From positions 1 to 64,000 of the forward strand of contig NZ_MORL01000025.1 of the NCBI RefSeq assembly GCF_001870735.1: a DNA stretch of 64,000 bases, given 5' to 3'. The translations under genes were made by a program, and so were the position numbers. Of the stretch, positions 25,056-33,389 are shown piece after piece; positions within the stretch are counted from its first letter, which is position 1, and each line of letters begins with the position of its first letter. The notes under the pieces are model-generated. The model did not search any database. It saw only the letters and a program-made list of their open reading frames with translations, and was not told the origin of the DNA. This stretch comes from Arsenicibacter rosenii. Its GTDB lineage: Bacteria; Bacteroidota; Bacteroidia; Cytophagales; Spirosomataceae.

Positions 25056-26432
25056 TCAGAAGATAAGGGTAAATAAACTGCCCTCACCAGGTTTGGATTC
25101 GACAGTGAGCTGACCGCCGTGGAGCTGCATAATCTGGCGCGACAGGCTCAGACCAATGCCACTGCCCGTCTTTTTGGTGGTATAAAACGGGATAAAAATC
25201 TGTTCCAGGGCTTCCGGCTCAATGCCAGGCCCATTGTCACGCACGTTCAGATGGATACGCGGACCTTCCATAACGGCACTCACCTCAATTTCGGGGTTCG
25301 GGCGGTTATCCAGACTCTCAACGGCATTCCGCAGGAGGTTGATCAGCACCATTTCTATCTGTCCGGCATCAGCACGGACCACCATATTGGCTGACGGCAG
25401 CGTAGTGGTCAGTTTTACCCCTTTGGGCTGAATATCCGCCTGTACCAGCTGCCCGATATGGCGGAACACGTCTACTACGTGCACATCGGCAAACTGCGGC
25501 TGGGGAATGGTCGTAAAATGCCGGTAGGCCTCCACAAACCGCATCAGGTTGCGCCCCCGGTTTTCGATAGTCACCAGCGCATCCCCCAAATCCGATACGG
25601 CATCACTAACTTTATAGCCGCCCGTTTCTTCCGCCGAACCGTTGGCCAGCTCCATCGCGTGCACATGCGGTGCCAGATCGTTGTCGAGAATGTCGCGCAT
25701 GGTACCCGTCAGCGAGACGACCGGCGTCAGTGAGTTCATGATTTCGTGGCGCAGAACTTTCGTCAGATTTTGCCACGCATCCAGTTCCCGCCGCTGCAGC
25801 TCCGTCCGGATGTTTTGCAGCGACACGACCGTTACTAACCGCCCCCGCAGCCGCACATTGGCACACCGCACCGAGACTTCAGACCCGTTGGTCATCTGAT
25901 ACATAACCGGCGCCGACGTTTCGGTTGAGTGCAGGATGTTCAGCAACTGCGGATGGGGCTGTTGCAGGTCCGACAGTTGCCGGAGCCGGTAGACCTCCAG
26001 CAGCCGCAGCGCCGCCGGATTAACCAGCTCGACCTTACCGGCCGCATCAAACGTCAGCAAGCCGACGCTTACGTGCTGGACAATGGTATTAAGGTAGTGC
26101 AGATTGGCTTCATTTTCGGCCCGCGCCTGCCGGAAGGCTTCGAGAACCTCGTTGAACTGCTGGTTCAGGGCCTGGAAACTCTCGCCCAGTTTGTCGTCGG
26201 CTTTAAAGGAAACGGCAAAATCGGAATACTGCACCGACTCCAGAAAGCGGGTCAGTTTGCGGTTCATACCCGTCACATACCGGTACAGACTGACGTAGGT
26301 CGAGATCAGGACGATAAAAAGCGGCAGGGTCAGAAACGGTTGTTGCCGGTCAAGCCACAGGTACCCGACGGCCCACGCCGACAGCACAATCAGGGCAATC
26401 CGCCAGGAAATACCAATGGAAAAACGATTCAT
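25056..26432 (-). CDS. NtrY-like sensor histidine kinase
   Basis: 458 residues: two N-terminal membrane segments (about 10-30 and 33-52), a HAMP/coiled region, a PAS-like sensor (about 115-215), then HisKA with VLRHEIMNSLTPVVSLTG (phospho-His229) and a HATPase with LINLLRNAVESL, VRDNGPGIEPE and FYTTKKTGSGIGLSLSRQIM. The short periplasmic loop suggests an intracellular or membrane signal. The partner is almost certainly the NtrC-type regulator at 26887-28266 on the same strand, separated by a small reverse ORF and repeats. Such pairs drive sigma-54 promoters. Confidence 0.92.
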   Translation of the reverse strand: MNRFSIGISWRIALIVLSAWAVGYLWLDRQQPFLTLPLFIVLISTYVSLYRYVTGMNRKLTRFLESVQYSDFAVSFKADDKLGESFQALNQQFNEVLEAFRQARAENEANLHYLNTIVQHVSVGLLTFDAAGKVELVNPAALRLLEVYRLRQLSDLQQPHPQLLNILHSTETSAPVMYQMTNGSEVSVRCANVRLRGRLVTVVSLQNIRTELQRRELDAWQNLTKVLRHEIMNSLTPVVSLTGTMRDILDNDLAPHVHAMELANGSAEETGGYKVSDAVSDLGDALVTIENRGRNLMRFVEAYRHFTTIPQPQFADVHVVDVFRHIGQLVQADIQPKGVKLTTTLPSANMVVRADAGQIEMVLINLLRNAVESLDNRPNPEIEVSAVMEGPRIHLNVRDNGPGIEPEALEQIFIPFYTTKKTGSGIGLSLSRQIMQLHGGQLTVESKPGEGSLFTLIF

Positions 26433-26450
26433 CCGTGTTATTGGTTTTAG

Positions 26451-26475
26451 TTAGTGAAAGCGGTAGCTTCACTAA
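26451..26475. promoter_or_regulatory. perfect dyad between the kinase gene and the small divergent ORF
   Basis: TTAGTGAA (26451-26458) and TTCACTAA (26468-26475) are exact inverses around a 9-nt spacer, followed by an A-run. It lies in a 55-bp divergent gap and may be an operator for either gene. Confidence 0.4.
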
Positions 26476-26487
26476 AAAATTATTGGT

Positions 26488-26724
26488 ATGCGTACAGTAG
26501 CACTCAGTATCCTTGCCGAATCCGACGAAGAATGGGTTATTGCTCTTCTGAACGGCTTGGCACAAAAACAGATCATTGCGCTGGTAGATGATCAGGATTA
26601 TCCGACAGAAGGCTCTCAGTTATCACCGGCAGATTTACAACACCGGCTTGATAAAGCAGAAAACAGCCGCACTGTTTCATACGAAGAACTTACAGCCCTA
26701 AAACCGAACATGCTTTCAAACTAG
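26488..26724 (+). CDS. small acidic protein, antitoxin-like
   Basis: 78 residues, start ATG at 26488. It has no signal peptide or membrane segment. The middle is acidic (ALVDDQDYPTEGSQLSPADL) and the end reads LQHRLDKAENSRTVSYEELT, resembling the amphipathic tail of RelB/Phd-like or addiction-module antitoxins with a YxxEEL element. No toxin gene is adjacent. It lies on the opposite strand between the response-regulator and kinase genes, which are normally side by side. It could also be a lineage-specific orphan. The function is not assigned. Confidence 0.55.
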   Translation: MRTVALSILAESDEEWVIALLNGLAQKQIIALVDDQDYPTEGSQLSPADLQHRLDKAENSRTVSYEELTALKPNMLSN

Positions 26725-26772
26725 CTGACTTACCATATCTGTACCCATCACGTGATTCCACACTGCTGCCAA

Positions 26773-26885
26773 TACCTCGTAAATCGTACCTCGTAAATCG
26801 TACCTCGTACCTCGTAAATACCTAACGTAGGCTTAATCACACGATTGAAGAAACCTCGTAAATCGTACCTCGTACCTCGTAAATC
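26773..26885. repeat. direct word repeat (ACCTCGTAAATCGT family)
   Basis: Units of ACCTCGTAAATCGT and shorter ACCTCGT words occur in two blocks (26774-26819 and 26853-26885) in the same direction, up to the regulator's stop at 26887. The same word in inverse form builds the hairpin at 45823-45889. Confidence 0.85.
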
Positions 26886-26886
26886 C

Positions 26887-28266
26887 CTAAAGTCCATACT
26901 TCTCCAGCCTCCGGTACAGCGCCTGACGCGACAGGCCCAGTTCGCGCGACACATCCGTGATATTGCCCTGGTACTTCTGCATCGCGTGCTGAATCATCTG
27001 CTTCTCCATATCCTCGATGTGCAGCGACTCGGCGGCTGACGTAGTCGGTTGCAGCGGCGACTGTACGAGCGAGAAGTTTGCCGGTTCCAGCTCAGTGCCC
27101 TGCGCCAGAATCACGGCCCGCTCTACGGCATGCTGCAACTCCCGCACGTTGCCCGGCCATGCATATTGCTGCATCTGACGCACCAGCGCCGGACTCAGGC
27201 CCATAATCCGCCGGTTATACTGCTGCCGGTACTGCTTCATAAAATGCTCGGCCAGCGGCACAATGTCCTCGACCCGCTCCCGCAACGGCGGCAACCGCAA
27301 TTCGATTGTATTGATCCGGTACAGCAAATCCTGCCGGAACGACCGGTCGGCCACGCGCCCGTACACATCGGCGTTGGTCGCGCAGATTAGCCGCACATCC
27401 ACCGCTTTAGGCTTGTTAGACCCTACCCGCGTTACGTTCCGCTGTTGCAGAATCGTCAGCAGCCGGGCCTGTTGCGGCAGGGAAATGTTGCCGATTTCGT
27501 CCAGAAAGATGGTACCGGTATGGGCCTCTTCAAACCGCCCGGCCCGGTCGTCGCGGGCATCGGTAAACGCGCCTTTCACGTGGCCGAACAGCTCACTTTC
27601 AAACAGCGATTCGCTCAGGGCACCAATATCAACGCTGACAAACGGTTTATCGGACCGGTGTGACCGGCGGTGAATTTCACGGGCAATTACATCCTTACCC
27701 GTTCCGTTTTCGCCCAGAATCAGTACGTTGGCATCCGTGCCGGCAACCTGATCAATCGTTGCGAAGACCTGACGCATGGACGGGCTGCTGCCAATCAGGA
27801 CGGTTCCGGCGGGTGAGGCGCTTTTCACGGCCCCCTTCTTCGCCGTATCACCTCCTGCCTTGGGCCGGCCCGTCGCTTCGGCAGCTTTGGCGCTCTTGGC
27901 CAGTGCAGACTCGATAGTAGCCAGCAATTTGGTATTTTCCCACGGCTTCAGTACAAAATCGGTCGCTCCCAGCTTGATCGCCCGGACCGCCATTTCCACG
28001 TCACCATAGGCCGTAATCAGGATCACGGTCGCCATGGGATCAATGTCCAGAATGCGGTCGAGCCAGAGGAAGCCCTCGCGGCCGCTGCTCACGTCCCGCT
28101 CGAAATTCATATCCAGCAGAATGACATCATATTGCCCGTTATTGATCAGAAACGGAATGCGTTCCGGATTTTTTTCAATATCAACGTGGCCGAAGTGGCG
28201 TTTCAGCAACAGCCGTGCGGCCATCAATACATCAGGATCGTCGTCAATGATGAGAAGTTTGCTCAT
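26887..28266 (-). CDS. NtrC-family sigma-54-dependent response regulator
   Basis: 459 residues: a receiver domain (1-120, phospho-acceptor Asp52 in ILLDMNF, Lys in LKPWE), a linker, an AAA+ domain with Walker A GENGTGKD (185-192), the sigma-54 contact loop GAFTDA (232-237, a common variant of GAFTGA), Walker B TIFLDEIGN and the arginine-finger region FRQDLLYRIN, and a Fis-type HTH at the end (ITDVSRELGLSRQALYRRLE). It activates sigma-54 promoters from upstream dyads. Matching dyads at 28532-28568 and 45900-45936 are likely targets. It is divergent from the MacA-like gene with 451 bp between. Confidence 0.95.
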   Translation of the reverse strand: MSKLLIIDDDPDVLMAARLLLKRHFGHVDIEKNPERIPFLINNGQYDVILLDMNFERDVSSGREGFLWLDRILDIDPMATVILITAYGDVEMAVRAIKLGATDFVLKPWENTKLLATIESALAKSAKAAEATGRPKAGGDTAKKGAVKSASPAGTVLIGSSPSMRQVFATIDQVAGTDANVLILGENGTGKDVIAREIHRRSHRSDKPFVSVDIGALSESLFESELFGHVKGAFTDARDDRAGRFEEAHTGTIFLDEIGNISLPQQARLLTILQQRNVTRVGSNKPKAVDVRLICATNADVYGRVADRSFRQDLLYRINTIELRLPPLRERVEDIVPLAEHFMKQYRQQYNRRIMGLSPALVRQMQQYAWPGNVRELQHAVERAVILAQGTELEPANFSLVQSPLQPTTSAAESLHIEDMEKQMIQHAMQKYQGNITDVSRELGLSRQALYRRLEKYGL

Positions 28267-28336
28267 GTGGTTGTGTCTATCGCCTCCTCGCCGGAGGATG
28301 GCCTATGGAATGTATTATTGTTCAGAAGGCTGTATC

Positions 28337-28359
28337 TGTCCGGTTTATCATTCGGGACA
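28337..28359. promoter_or_regulatory. possible autoregulatory site near the NtrC-type gene
   Basis: TGTCCG (28337-28342) and GGGACA (28354-28359) face each other across 11 nt, with half-sites like those at 28532-28568 but wider spacing. It lies 70-90 bp upstream of the regulator's start. Confidence 0.25.
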
Positions 28360-28531
28360 GCCTGGCGACGTTAAAGATAGTTAGCAAAAATGATTCCGCA
28401 GGTACTTACTTTCAGCGCGTATGGCCAGAACAGTACGCTAGCGGGATAGCCAACACGCTGATAATTAATGTCCGGCCGCACAAATGTCCATCTCAGCACT
28501 GACAGGCGTATTTTCCGGGTCAATTATCTTT

Positions 28532-28568
28532 TGTCCGCCACTGGACGGGTTTTGTCCGATTACGGACA
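28532..28568. promoter_or_regulatory. paired 16-bp enhancer dyads, 21 bp apart
   Basis: Site 1 at 28532-28547 is TGTCCG-CCAC-TGGACG. Site 2 at 28553-28568 is TGTCCG-ATTA-CGGACA, a perfect dyad. Start-to-start spacing is 21 bp, two helical turns. The same pair with the same spacing stands at 45900-45936. These are probable binding sites of the adjacent NtrC-type regulator. Confidence 0.65.
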
Positions 28569-28622
28569 TGGGCCAAACACGCTTTCGGGTTAACATTCTG
28601 ACCATCAGAGGCATTACCATTC

Positions 28623-28640
28623 TGGCACGTTCCTTGGCTA
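28623..28640 (+). promoter_or_regulatory. sigma-54-like promoter of the MacA-like gene
   Basis: TGGCACG, N4, TTGG matches the -24 element exactly. The -12 element has TTGG where TTGC is usual. The -24 GG (28624-28625) lies 71 bp after the start of dyad site 2 and 94 bp before the ATG at 28718. Confidence 0.5.
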
Positions 28641-28717
28641 TTACTGTTCAACGAAATTTTATACGTTAGAGCTGTAAAAGGCGCCACCGCTCTTCATCTC
28701 TTTCAATCTTTCAGAAC

Positions 28718-29965
28718 ATGGACCGCGTATTACCTAAACGATTCTGGACCAACCAACGCATAGCTATTGCCGTTGGAGCCACCGTTATCACTGGCTTATT
28801 GGCGTACACTTTTCTGTTTGCCGATTACCGTTCGAAATTAAACGTCGAACGCGATAAACTCACCGTTTCAACGGTCACTACGGGGCCTTTTGAAGATTTT
28901 ATTGCTGTAACAGGCGTTGTTCAACCGCTGAAAACCATCCGGCTCGATGCGATTGTCGGCGGTTATGTAACCCAGAAAATGGTTGAAGGCGGCAGCATGG
29001 TGAAAAAAGGCGATATCATTCTCCGCCTCGAAAACCAAAACCTGAAGTTAAACTTCCTGCAATCAGAAACGGAAGCCAACCGACTGGTTAACGATCTTCA
29101 GAACACACGCCAGCGTTTACGGGTTGAACGCTTTGCGCTCCGCAAATCCCTGGCCGAACTGGATTATCAGCTTGATCAGGCCAAAGATACCTATGATCGC
29201 CAGCTCCGCATGTTTAAAGACAAAGTGGTGTCGGAAGAAGAATACCTGAAAGCGAAACGGGCCTACGACCGGCTGGTTGAGCAGCGCAAAATTGAGGTTG
29301 AATCACAGAAATACCAGGAAGAAAATGCCAATCTCCAGATTAAACAGCTGGAAGGCACCCTGGGCCGTACACAACGCAACGTAGCGCTGTGGCAGCAGAC
29401 GCTGGAAAACCTGGTGGTAAAGGCACCGGTCTCAGGGCAGCTGTCAAGCGTGGACGTGGAAGTAGGCTCGAACATCAATCAGGGGCAGAACATCGGTCAG
29501 ATCGACGACATGGACGGGTTCAAAATGCGCGTTGGTATCGATGAACACTACATCAGCCGCATTTTTGTCGGCCTGAAAGGTTCCTTTGAGTTTAACGGCA
29601 AAAAGCATGAACTGGAAATCTCCCGCGTATATCCGGAAGTGAAAAACGGCCGCTTCGAAGTAGACATGATCTTTGCCTCCGGAACACCGGCGGGTATCAA
29701 GCGGGGTCAGTCGTCGCCGCTGCAGCTGGAGCTGGGCAAGGCCGCTAAGGCGACCCTGTTGCCGGTTGGTGGTTTCTTCTCCGATACGGGTGGTAACTGG
29801 GTGTATGTCCTGGATAATTCGGGCAAACGTGCCGTGAAACGTACTATCACCCTGGGCCGTAAAAATCCTGAGTTCTACGAAGTACTGGAAGGGCTGCAGC
29901 CCGGTGAACAGGTTATCACCAGCAGCTACGAGAACTTCGGCAACAATGAGGTACTTGAATTTTAA
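28718..29965 (+). CDS. MacA/HlyD-type periplasmic adaptor of an ABC export system
   Basis: 415 residues. One N-terminal membrane anchor (about 14-34) is followed by a biotinyl-lipoyl-like half-motif (TGVVQPLKTIRLDAIVGGYV), a long coiled coil (about 110-220), the second lipoyl half (LVVKAPVSGQLSSVDVEVGS) and beta-barrel/membrane-proximal domains. Such adaptors link an inner-membrane ABC pump to an outer-membrane channel. It is followed within 54 bp by the ATPase and then the permease, so the three form a MacAB-like unit. The substrate could be a lipid, peptide or antibiotic; no TolC-like gene is in the window. Control by the divergent NtrC-type regulator is likely. Confidence 0.9.
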   Translation: MDRVLPKRFWTNQRIAIAVGATVITGLLAYTFLFADYRSKLNVERDKLTVSTVTTGPFEDFIAVTGVVQPLKTIRLDAIVGGYVTQKMVEGGSMVKKGDIILRLENQNLKLNFLQSETEANRLVNDLQNTRQRLRVERFALRKSLAELDYQLDQAKDTYDRQLRMFKDKVVSEEEYLKAKRAYDRLVEQRKIEVESQKYQEENANLQIKQLEGTLGRTQRNVALWQQTLENLVVKAPVSGQLSSVDVEVGSNINQGQNIGQIDDMDGFKMRVGIDEHYISRIFVGLKGSFEFNGKKHELEISRVYPEVKNGRFEVDMIFASGTPAGIKRGQSSPLQLELGKAAKATLLPVGGFFSDTGGNWVYVLDNSGKRAVKRTITLGRKNPEFYEVLEGLQPGEQVITSSYENFGNNEVLEF

Positions 29966-30019
29966 GCAATTGATTACCACATACGCACATCGTGTCCATT
30001 AAGAAAAGAACCAGAAACC

Positions 30020-30697
30020 ATGATCAAAACAGTAAACCTACAGAAGCTTTTCGCTACGGAAGAGGTAGAAACCACCGCCCTCAACGGCATTTCAATGGAT
30101 GTACAGGACGGCGAGTTTGTGGCCATCATGGGCCCGTCCGGCTGCGGTAAATCAACCCTGCTTAACATTCTCGGCCTGCTCGACAACCCCAGCGGCGGCG
30201 AATACCACTTCTACGGCACCGAAGTGTCGAAAATGTCGGAGCGCCAGCGGGCCCAGTTGCGGAAAGGCTCTATCGGGTTTGTGTTCCAGAGCTTTAACCT
30301 GATCGACGAACTGACGGTATACGAAAACGTTGAGTTGCCGCTGCTGTACCTGAAGACTCCGGCCGACGAACGGAAAGTCCGCGTGGAAGAAACCCTGACC
30401 CGCATGAACATCATGCACCGCCGGAACCACTTCCCGCAGCAGCTTTCGGGCGGTCAGCAGCAGCGTACGGCCATTGCCCGTGCGGTCGTTGCTAAACCCA
30501 AACTGATTCTGGCCGATGAACCAACCGGTAACCTCGATTCGGCCAACGGCGAAGAAGTTATGAAACTCCTGAACCAGCTCAACGACGAAGGCACCACCAT
30601 TATCATGGTAACGCACTCGCCATACGATGCCGGTTTTGCCCACCGCATCGTCAACCTGTTCGACGGAAAAGTTGTAACCGAAAACTTCCACGTTTAA
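30020..30697 (+). CDS. ABC transporter ATPase, MacB/LolD type
   Basis: 225 residues, a single nucleotide-binding domain. Walker A is GPSGCGKST (38-46), followed by the Q-loop in GFVFQSFNLIDELTVYENVE, the signature LSGGQQQRTAIARA, Walker B LILADEPTGNLDS and the H-loop MVTHSPY. The FNLIDELT sequence and the length fit the MacB/LolD/FtsE class, which works with FtsX-fold permeases by mechanotransmission. It is the only ATPase in the window, while five FtsX/MacB-type permeases are present, so it may serve more than one (inference). 9 bp before the permease. Confidence 0.95.
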   Translation: MIKTVNLQKLFATEEVETTALNGISMDVQDGEFVAIMGPSGCGKSTLLNILGLLDNPSGGEYHFYGTEVSKMSERQRAQLRKGSIGFVFQSFNLIDELTVYENVELPLLYLKTPADERKVRVEETLTRMNIMHRRNHFPQQLSGGQQQRTAIARAVVAKPKLILADEPTGNLDSANGEEVMKLLNQLNDEGTTIIMVTHSPYDAGFAHRIVNLFDGKVVTENFHV

Positions 30698-30706
30698 GGC
30701 ATCCTC

Positions 30707-33106
30707 ATGTTCCGGAACTACCTGACCATTGCCTTCCGTAATCTGCTGCGTCACAAAACGTTCTCGCTCATTACGATTTTCGGCCTCGCCGTGGGACTGG
30801 CCTCCTGTCTGTTGCTGCTGCTGTACATTTCGCAGGAAGCCAGCTATGACACCTTCCATACCAAGGCCGACCGGATTGCCCGTGTTACGATGGAATACAG
30901 CATGGACGGACAGGTTGGTCAGTACGGTGTCACCGGCACCAAAGTCGTTCCCGACTTTGGCCGGTCGTTCCCCGAAGTCGAATCGGGCGTACGGATGCTG
31001 GCTGGCCAGGCGGTCGTTTCGAATAAATCCATCCGCTTTCGGGAGAAACGCTTTGTGTATGCCGACTCGGCGTTCTTCCATCTTTTTTCCTTTCCCTTGC
31101 TGAAGGGCGACCCTGCCAAGGCGCTGGCGGCTCCCAATCAGCTCGTGCTGTCGGCATCGACGGCCAGAAAATACTTCGGCGACCGGAACCCGGTGGGGCA
31201 AACGCTGCGTATTGGTTTAGACAAGGACTTTATGGTTACCGGGGTGGTGGCCGATTGTCCGCCGAATTCGCAGATCAAGTACGACTTACTGGCCTCCTTT
31301 ACCTCGCTCGACGACGCCAAAACCGAGCAATGGTGGTCGGCCAATTATGCCTCTTACCTGTTGCTGCGCACGCCGGCATCGATCCGGAGTCTGGAAGCCA
31401 AAATTCCGGCCTACATGCGCACAAAATCGGCCGAAACCGAGATGACAGGCAAGAATTACCTGACGTATTTTCTGGAGCCCATGCCCGGGGTACACCTGCA
31501 TTCGGCCGTATCGGGGGTTTTCGAACCCGCCGGCAACGTTACCTACATTTACATTTTCGGGGCAATTGCCTTGTTGATTCTGGTCATTGCCTGTGTCAAC
31601 TACATCAACCTGGCCTCGGCCCGTGCCGTCGAACGGGCACAGGAGGTCGGCGTCCGGAAAGTCATGGGAGCATTACCCCGGCAACTTTTCGGTCAGTTTA
31701 TGGGCGAGTCGTCACTGGTTACGTTTACGGCGCTGCTCATCGGCGGGCTCCTCAGCTATCTACTACTCCCCGTCTTTAATTCACTGACCGACCGGCAGTT
31801 TTCTGCAGCGGTCTGGCTGGATCCCCGAACAATTATGATCGTGCTGGCCGTAGGTACGCTCGTGAGCCTGATTGCCGGCAGCTACCCGGCGCTGATCCTC
31901 ACCCGCTATAAACCCGTGCAGGTACTCAAAGGTCACCTGAAAGGTCATTCTGCCAGCCGGTTCCGTCAGTCACTGATTGTGTTTCAGTTTGCGATTACAG
32001 CGTTTCTGATCGTCAGTACGGTGATGGTAAAACGGCAGTTGTCGTTTATCCAGCAGAAAAAACTGGGATACAATAAAGAGCACGTGCTGATTCTGCCGGC
32101 CAACCGGCAGGTAAACGGTCAGATCAGTGCCGTTAAACAGCAGCTAACCCAACTGAGCGGCGTAAAGCATGTCTCGTTCGTGTATGAATCGCCGACGTTC
32201 GTCAATGGCGGTTACGGCATGCGCCGGTTCGATATGCCCGAAAACACCTACCGCATGATTACCGGCCTGCCCGTCGACGAAGATTTTGTAAAGACGACGG
32301 GGTTGCAGATCGTGGCCGGTTCAGACCTGACCGAACAGGACATGATCCGTGCCAATGACCCTAAGGGTGATACGCTGAACAGCTACCGGTTTATTCTGAA
32401 CGAAGCCGCTGTTAAGGATTTTGGCTGGAAAACACCGCAGGAAGCCATCGGCAAACGGGTCGATATGGGCGGCAACCGGAAGGGCGAAGTCAAGGCGGTG
32501 GTGGCGAACTTCCACTTTGCGTCGATGCGTCAGAAAATTTCACCGATCGTGCTGTTTACCGAATACGGCGGAGGCAGCATGCTGGTCAAACTGGCCGGAA
32601 ACGACATTACCGGTACTATCCGGCAGATTGAGGGCACCTGGAAAAAACTTGCTCCCAACTATCCGTTTGAGTACCAATTTATGGATCAGGAGTTTAACAA
32701 ACTATACGCCGGCGAAACCCGTACCGGCCAGCTTTTCACGGTATTTGCCGGTTTATCGATTCTATTGGCGTGCCTCGGACTATTCGGTCTGTCGGCCTTT
32801 ACCACCGCACAGCGCACCAAAGAAATCGGAATCCGGAAAGTGTTGGGGGCCTCCATCCCCGGCCTGATCTTCCTGCTGACGAAAGACTTCCTGAAACTCG
32901 TTCTGATCGCTATCCTGATTGCTTCACCGCTGGCCTGGTACGCCATGAACAAATGGCTTGATGACTTTGCCTATAAAGTGTCTGTTGAATGGTGGGTTTT
33001 CGCCCTCACGGCTCTGCTGGCAGTCGGTATTGCGTTCCTGACCGTTAGTTTTCAAAGCCTTAAGGCCGCCTGGATGAATCCGGTCCGGTCGCTGCGCTCG
33101 GAATAA
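30707..33106 (+). CDS. FtsX/MacB-type ABC permease (paralogue 1)
   Basis: 799 residues. It has the Bacteroidota double layout: a first helix after FRNYLTIAFRNLLRHKTFSL, a large periplasmic MacB-PCD domain, three helices (around 285-410), a second periplasmic domain and the last three helices. The C-terminal block TKEIGIRKVLGASIPGLIFL, then LLTKDFLKL, and SFQSLKAAWMNPVRSLRSE is shared with the paralogues at 46083, 48613, 51502 and 54090. Together with the ATPase and adaptor just upstream it should form a MacAB-like efflux or lipoprotein-extraction pump. The terminal repeat block starts 30 bp on. Confidence 0.92.
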   Translation: MFRNYLTIAFRNLLRHKTFSLITIFGLAVGLASCLLLLLYISQEASYDTFHTKADRIARVTMEYSMDGQVGQYGVTGTKVVPDFGRSFPEVESGVRMLAGQAVVSNKSIRFREKRFVYADSAFFHLFSFPLLKGDPAKALAAPNQLVLSASTARKYFGDRNPVGQTLRIGLDKDFMVTGVVADCPPNSQIKYDLLASFTSLDDAKTEQWWSANYASYLLLRTPASIRSLEAKIPAYMRTKSAETEMTGKNYLTYFLEPMPGVHLHSAVSGVFEPAGNVTYIYIFGAIALLILVIACVNYINLASARAVERAQEVGVRKVMGALPRQLFGQFMGESSLVTFTALLIGGLLSYLLLPVFNSLTDRQFSAAVWLDPRTIMIVLAVGTLVSLIAGSYPALILTRYKPVQVLKGHLKGHSASRFRQSLIVFQFAITAFLIVSTVMVKRQLSFIQQKKLGYNKEHVLILPANRQVNGQISAVKQQLTQLSGVKHVSFVYESPTFVNGGYGMRRFDMPENTYRMITGLPVDEDFVKTTGLQIVAGSDLTEQDMIRANDPKGDTLNSYRFILNEAAVKDFGWKTPQEAIGKRVDMGGNRKGEVKAVVANFHFASMRQKISPIVLFTEYGGGSMLVKLAGNDITGTIRQIEGTWKKLAPNYPFEYQFMDQEFNKLYAGETRTGQLFTVFAGLSILLACLGLFGLSAFTTAQRTKEIGIRKVLGASIPGLIFLLTKDFLKLVLIAILIASPLAWYAMNKWLDDFAYKVSVEWWVFALTALLAVGIAFLTVSFQSLKAAWMNPVRSLRSE

Positions 33107-33136
33107 TTGCCCATCAGCGGGCAATCACCTCTGCCA

Positions 33137-33293
33137 TGTACGGGCGACCCCACGTGGTCGCCCATTAGTTTAAGCAGTGGTCGCCCATTAATATAGCGAT
33201 GGGCGACCATTAATATAGCGATGGGCGACCATTAATATAGCAGTGGGCGACCATTAATATAGCAGTGGGCGACCACGTGGGGTCGCCCGTACA
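33137..33293. repeat. 28-bp perfect inverted repeat around 22-bp tandem units (GGGCGACC family)
   Basis: Outer arms 33137-33164 and 33266-33293 are perfect 28-bp inverses. Inside, a 22-bp unit (GCGATGGGCGACCATTAATA, then TA) repeats head to tail at 33196, 33218 and 33240 with a partial copy at 33262. It fills the gap between the permease and the HTCS promoter. GGGCGACC palindromes are a known dispersed type in several phyla. Confidence 0.9.
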
Positions 33294-33297
33294 TTTG

Positions 33298-33305
33298 TAA
33301 TTTTG
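33298..33305 (+). promoter_or_regulatory. -7 promoter box (TAnnTTTG) of the HTCS gene
   Basis: TAATTTTG is an exact -7 match immediately after the repeat's right arm. It overlaps the ATG at 33303, which therefore cannot be the start. Confidence 0.5.
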
Positions 33306-33389
33306 GATGGATTTTGTTTGCTTTATTGCCAGTTAGTGGCCCGCCAAGGAAGAAAAGACTGGCGGGCTATTTTTTTTGCAGAGCGCTAC

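Noticed and set aside
26488-26724. Complete toxin-antitoxin pair
   Set aside because: No second small ORF is present on either side; only an antitoxin-like sequence is seen.
33196-33265. CRISPR-like array
   Set aside because: The 22-bp units are head to tail without spacers and are part of a larger inverted repeat; no cas genes are present.
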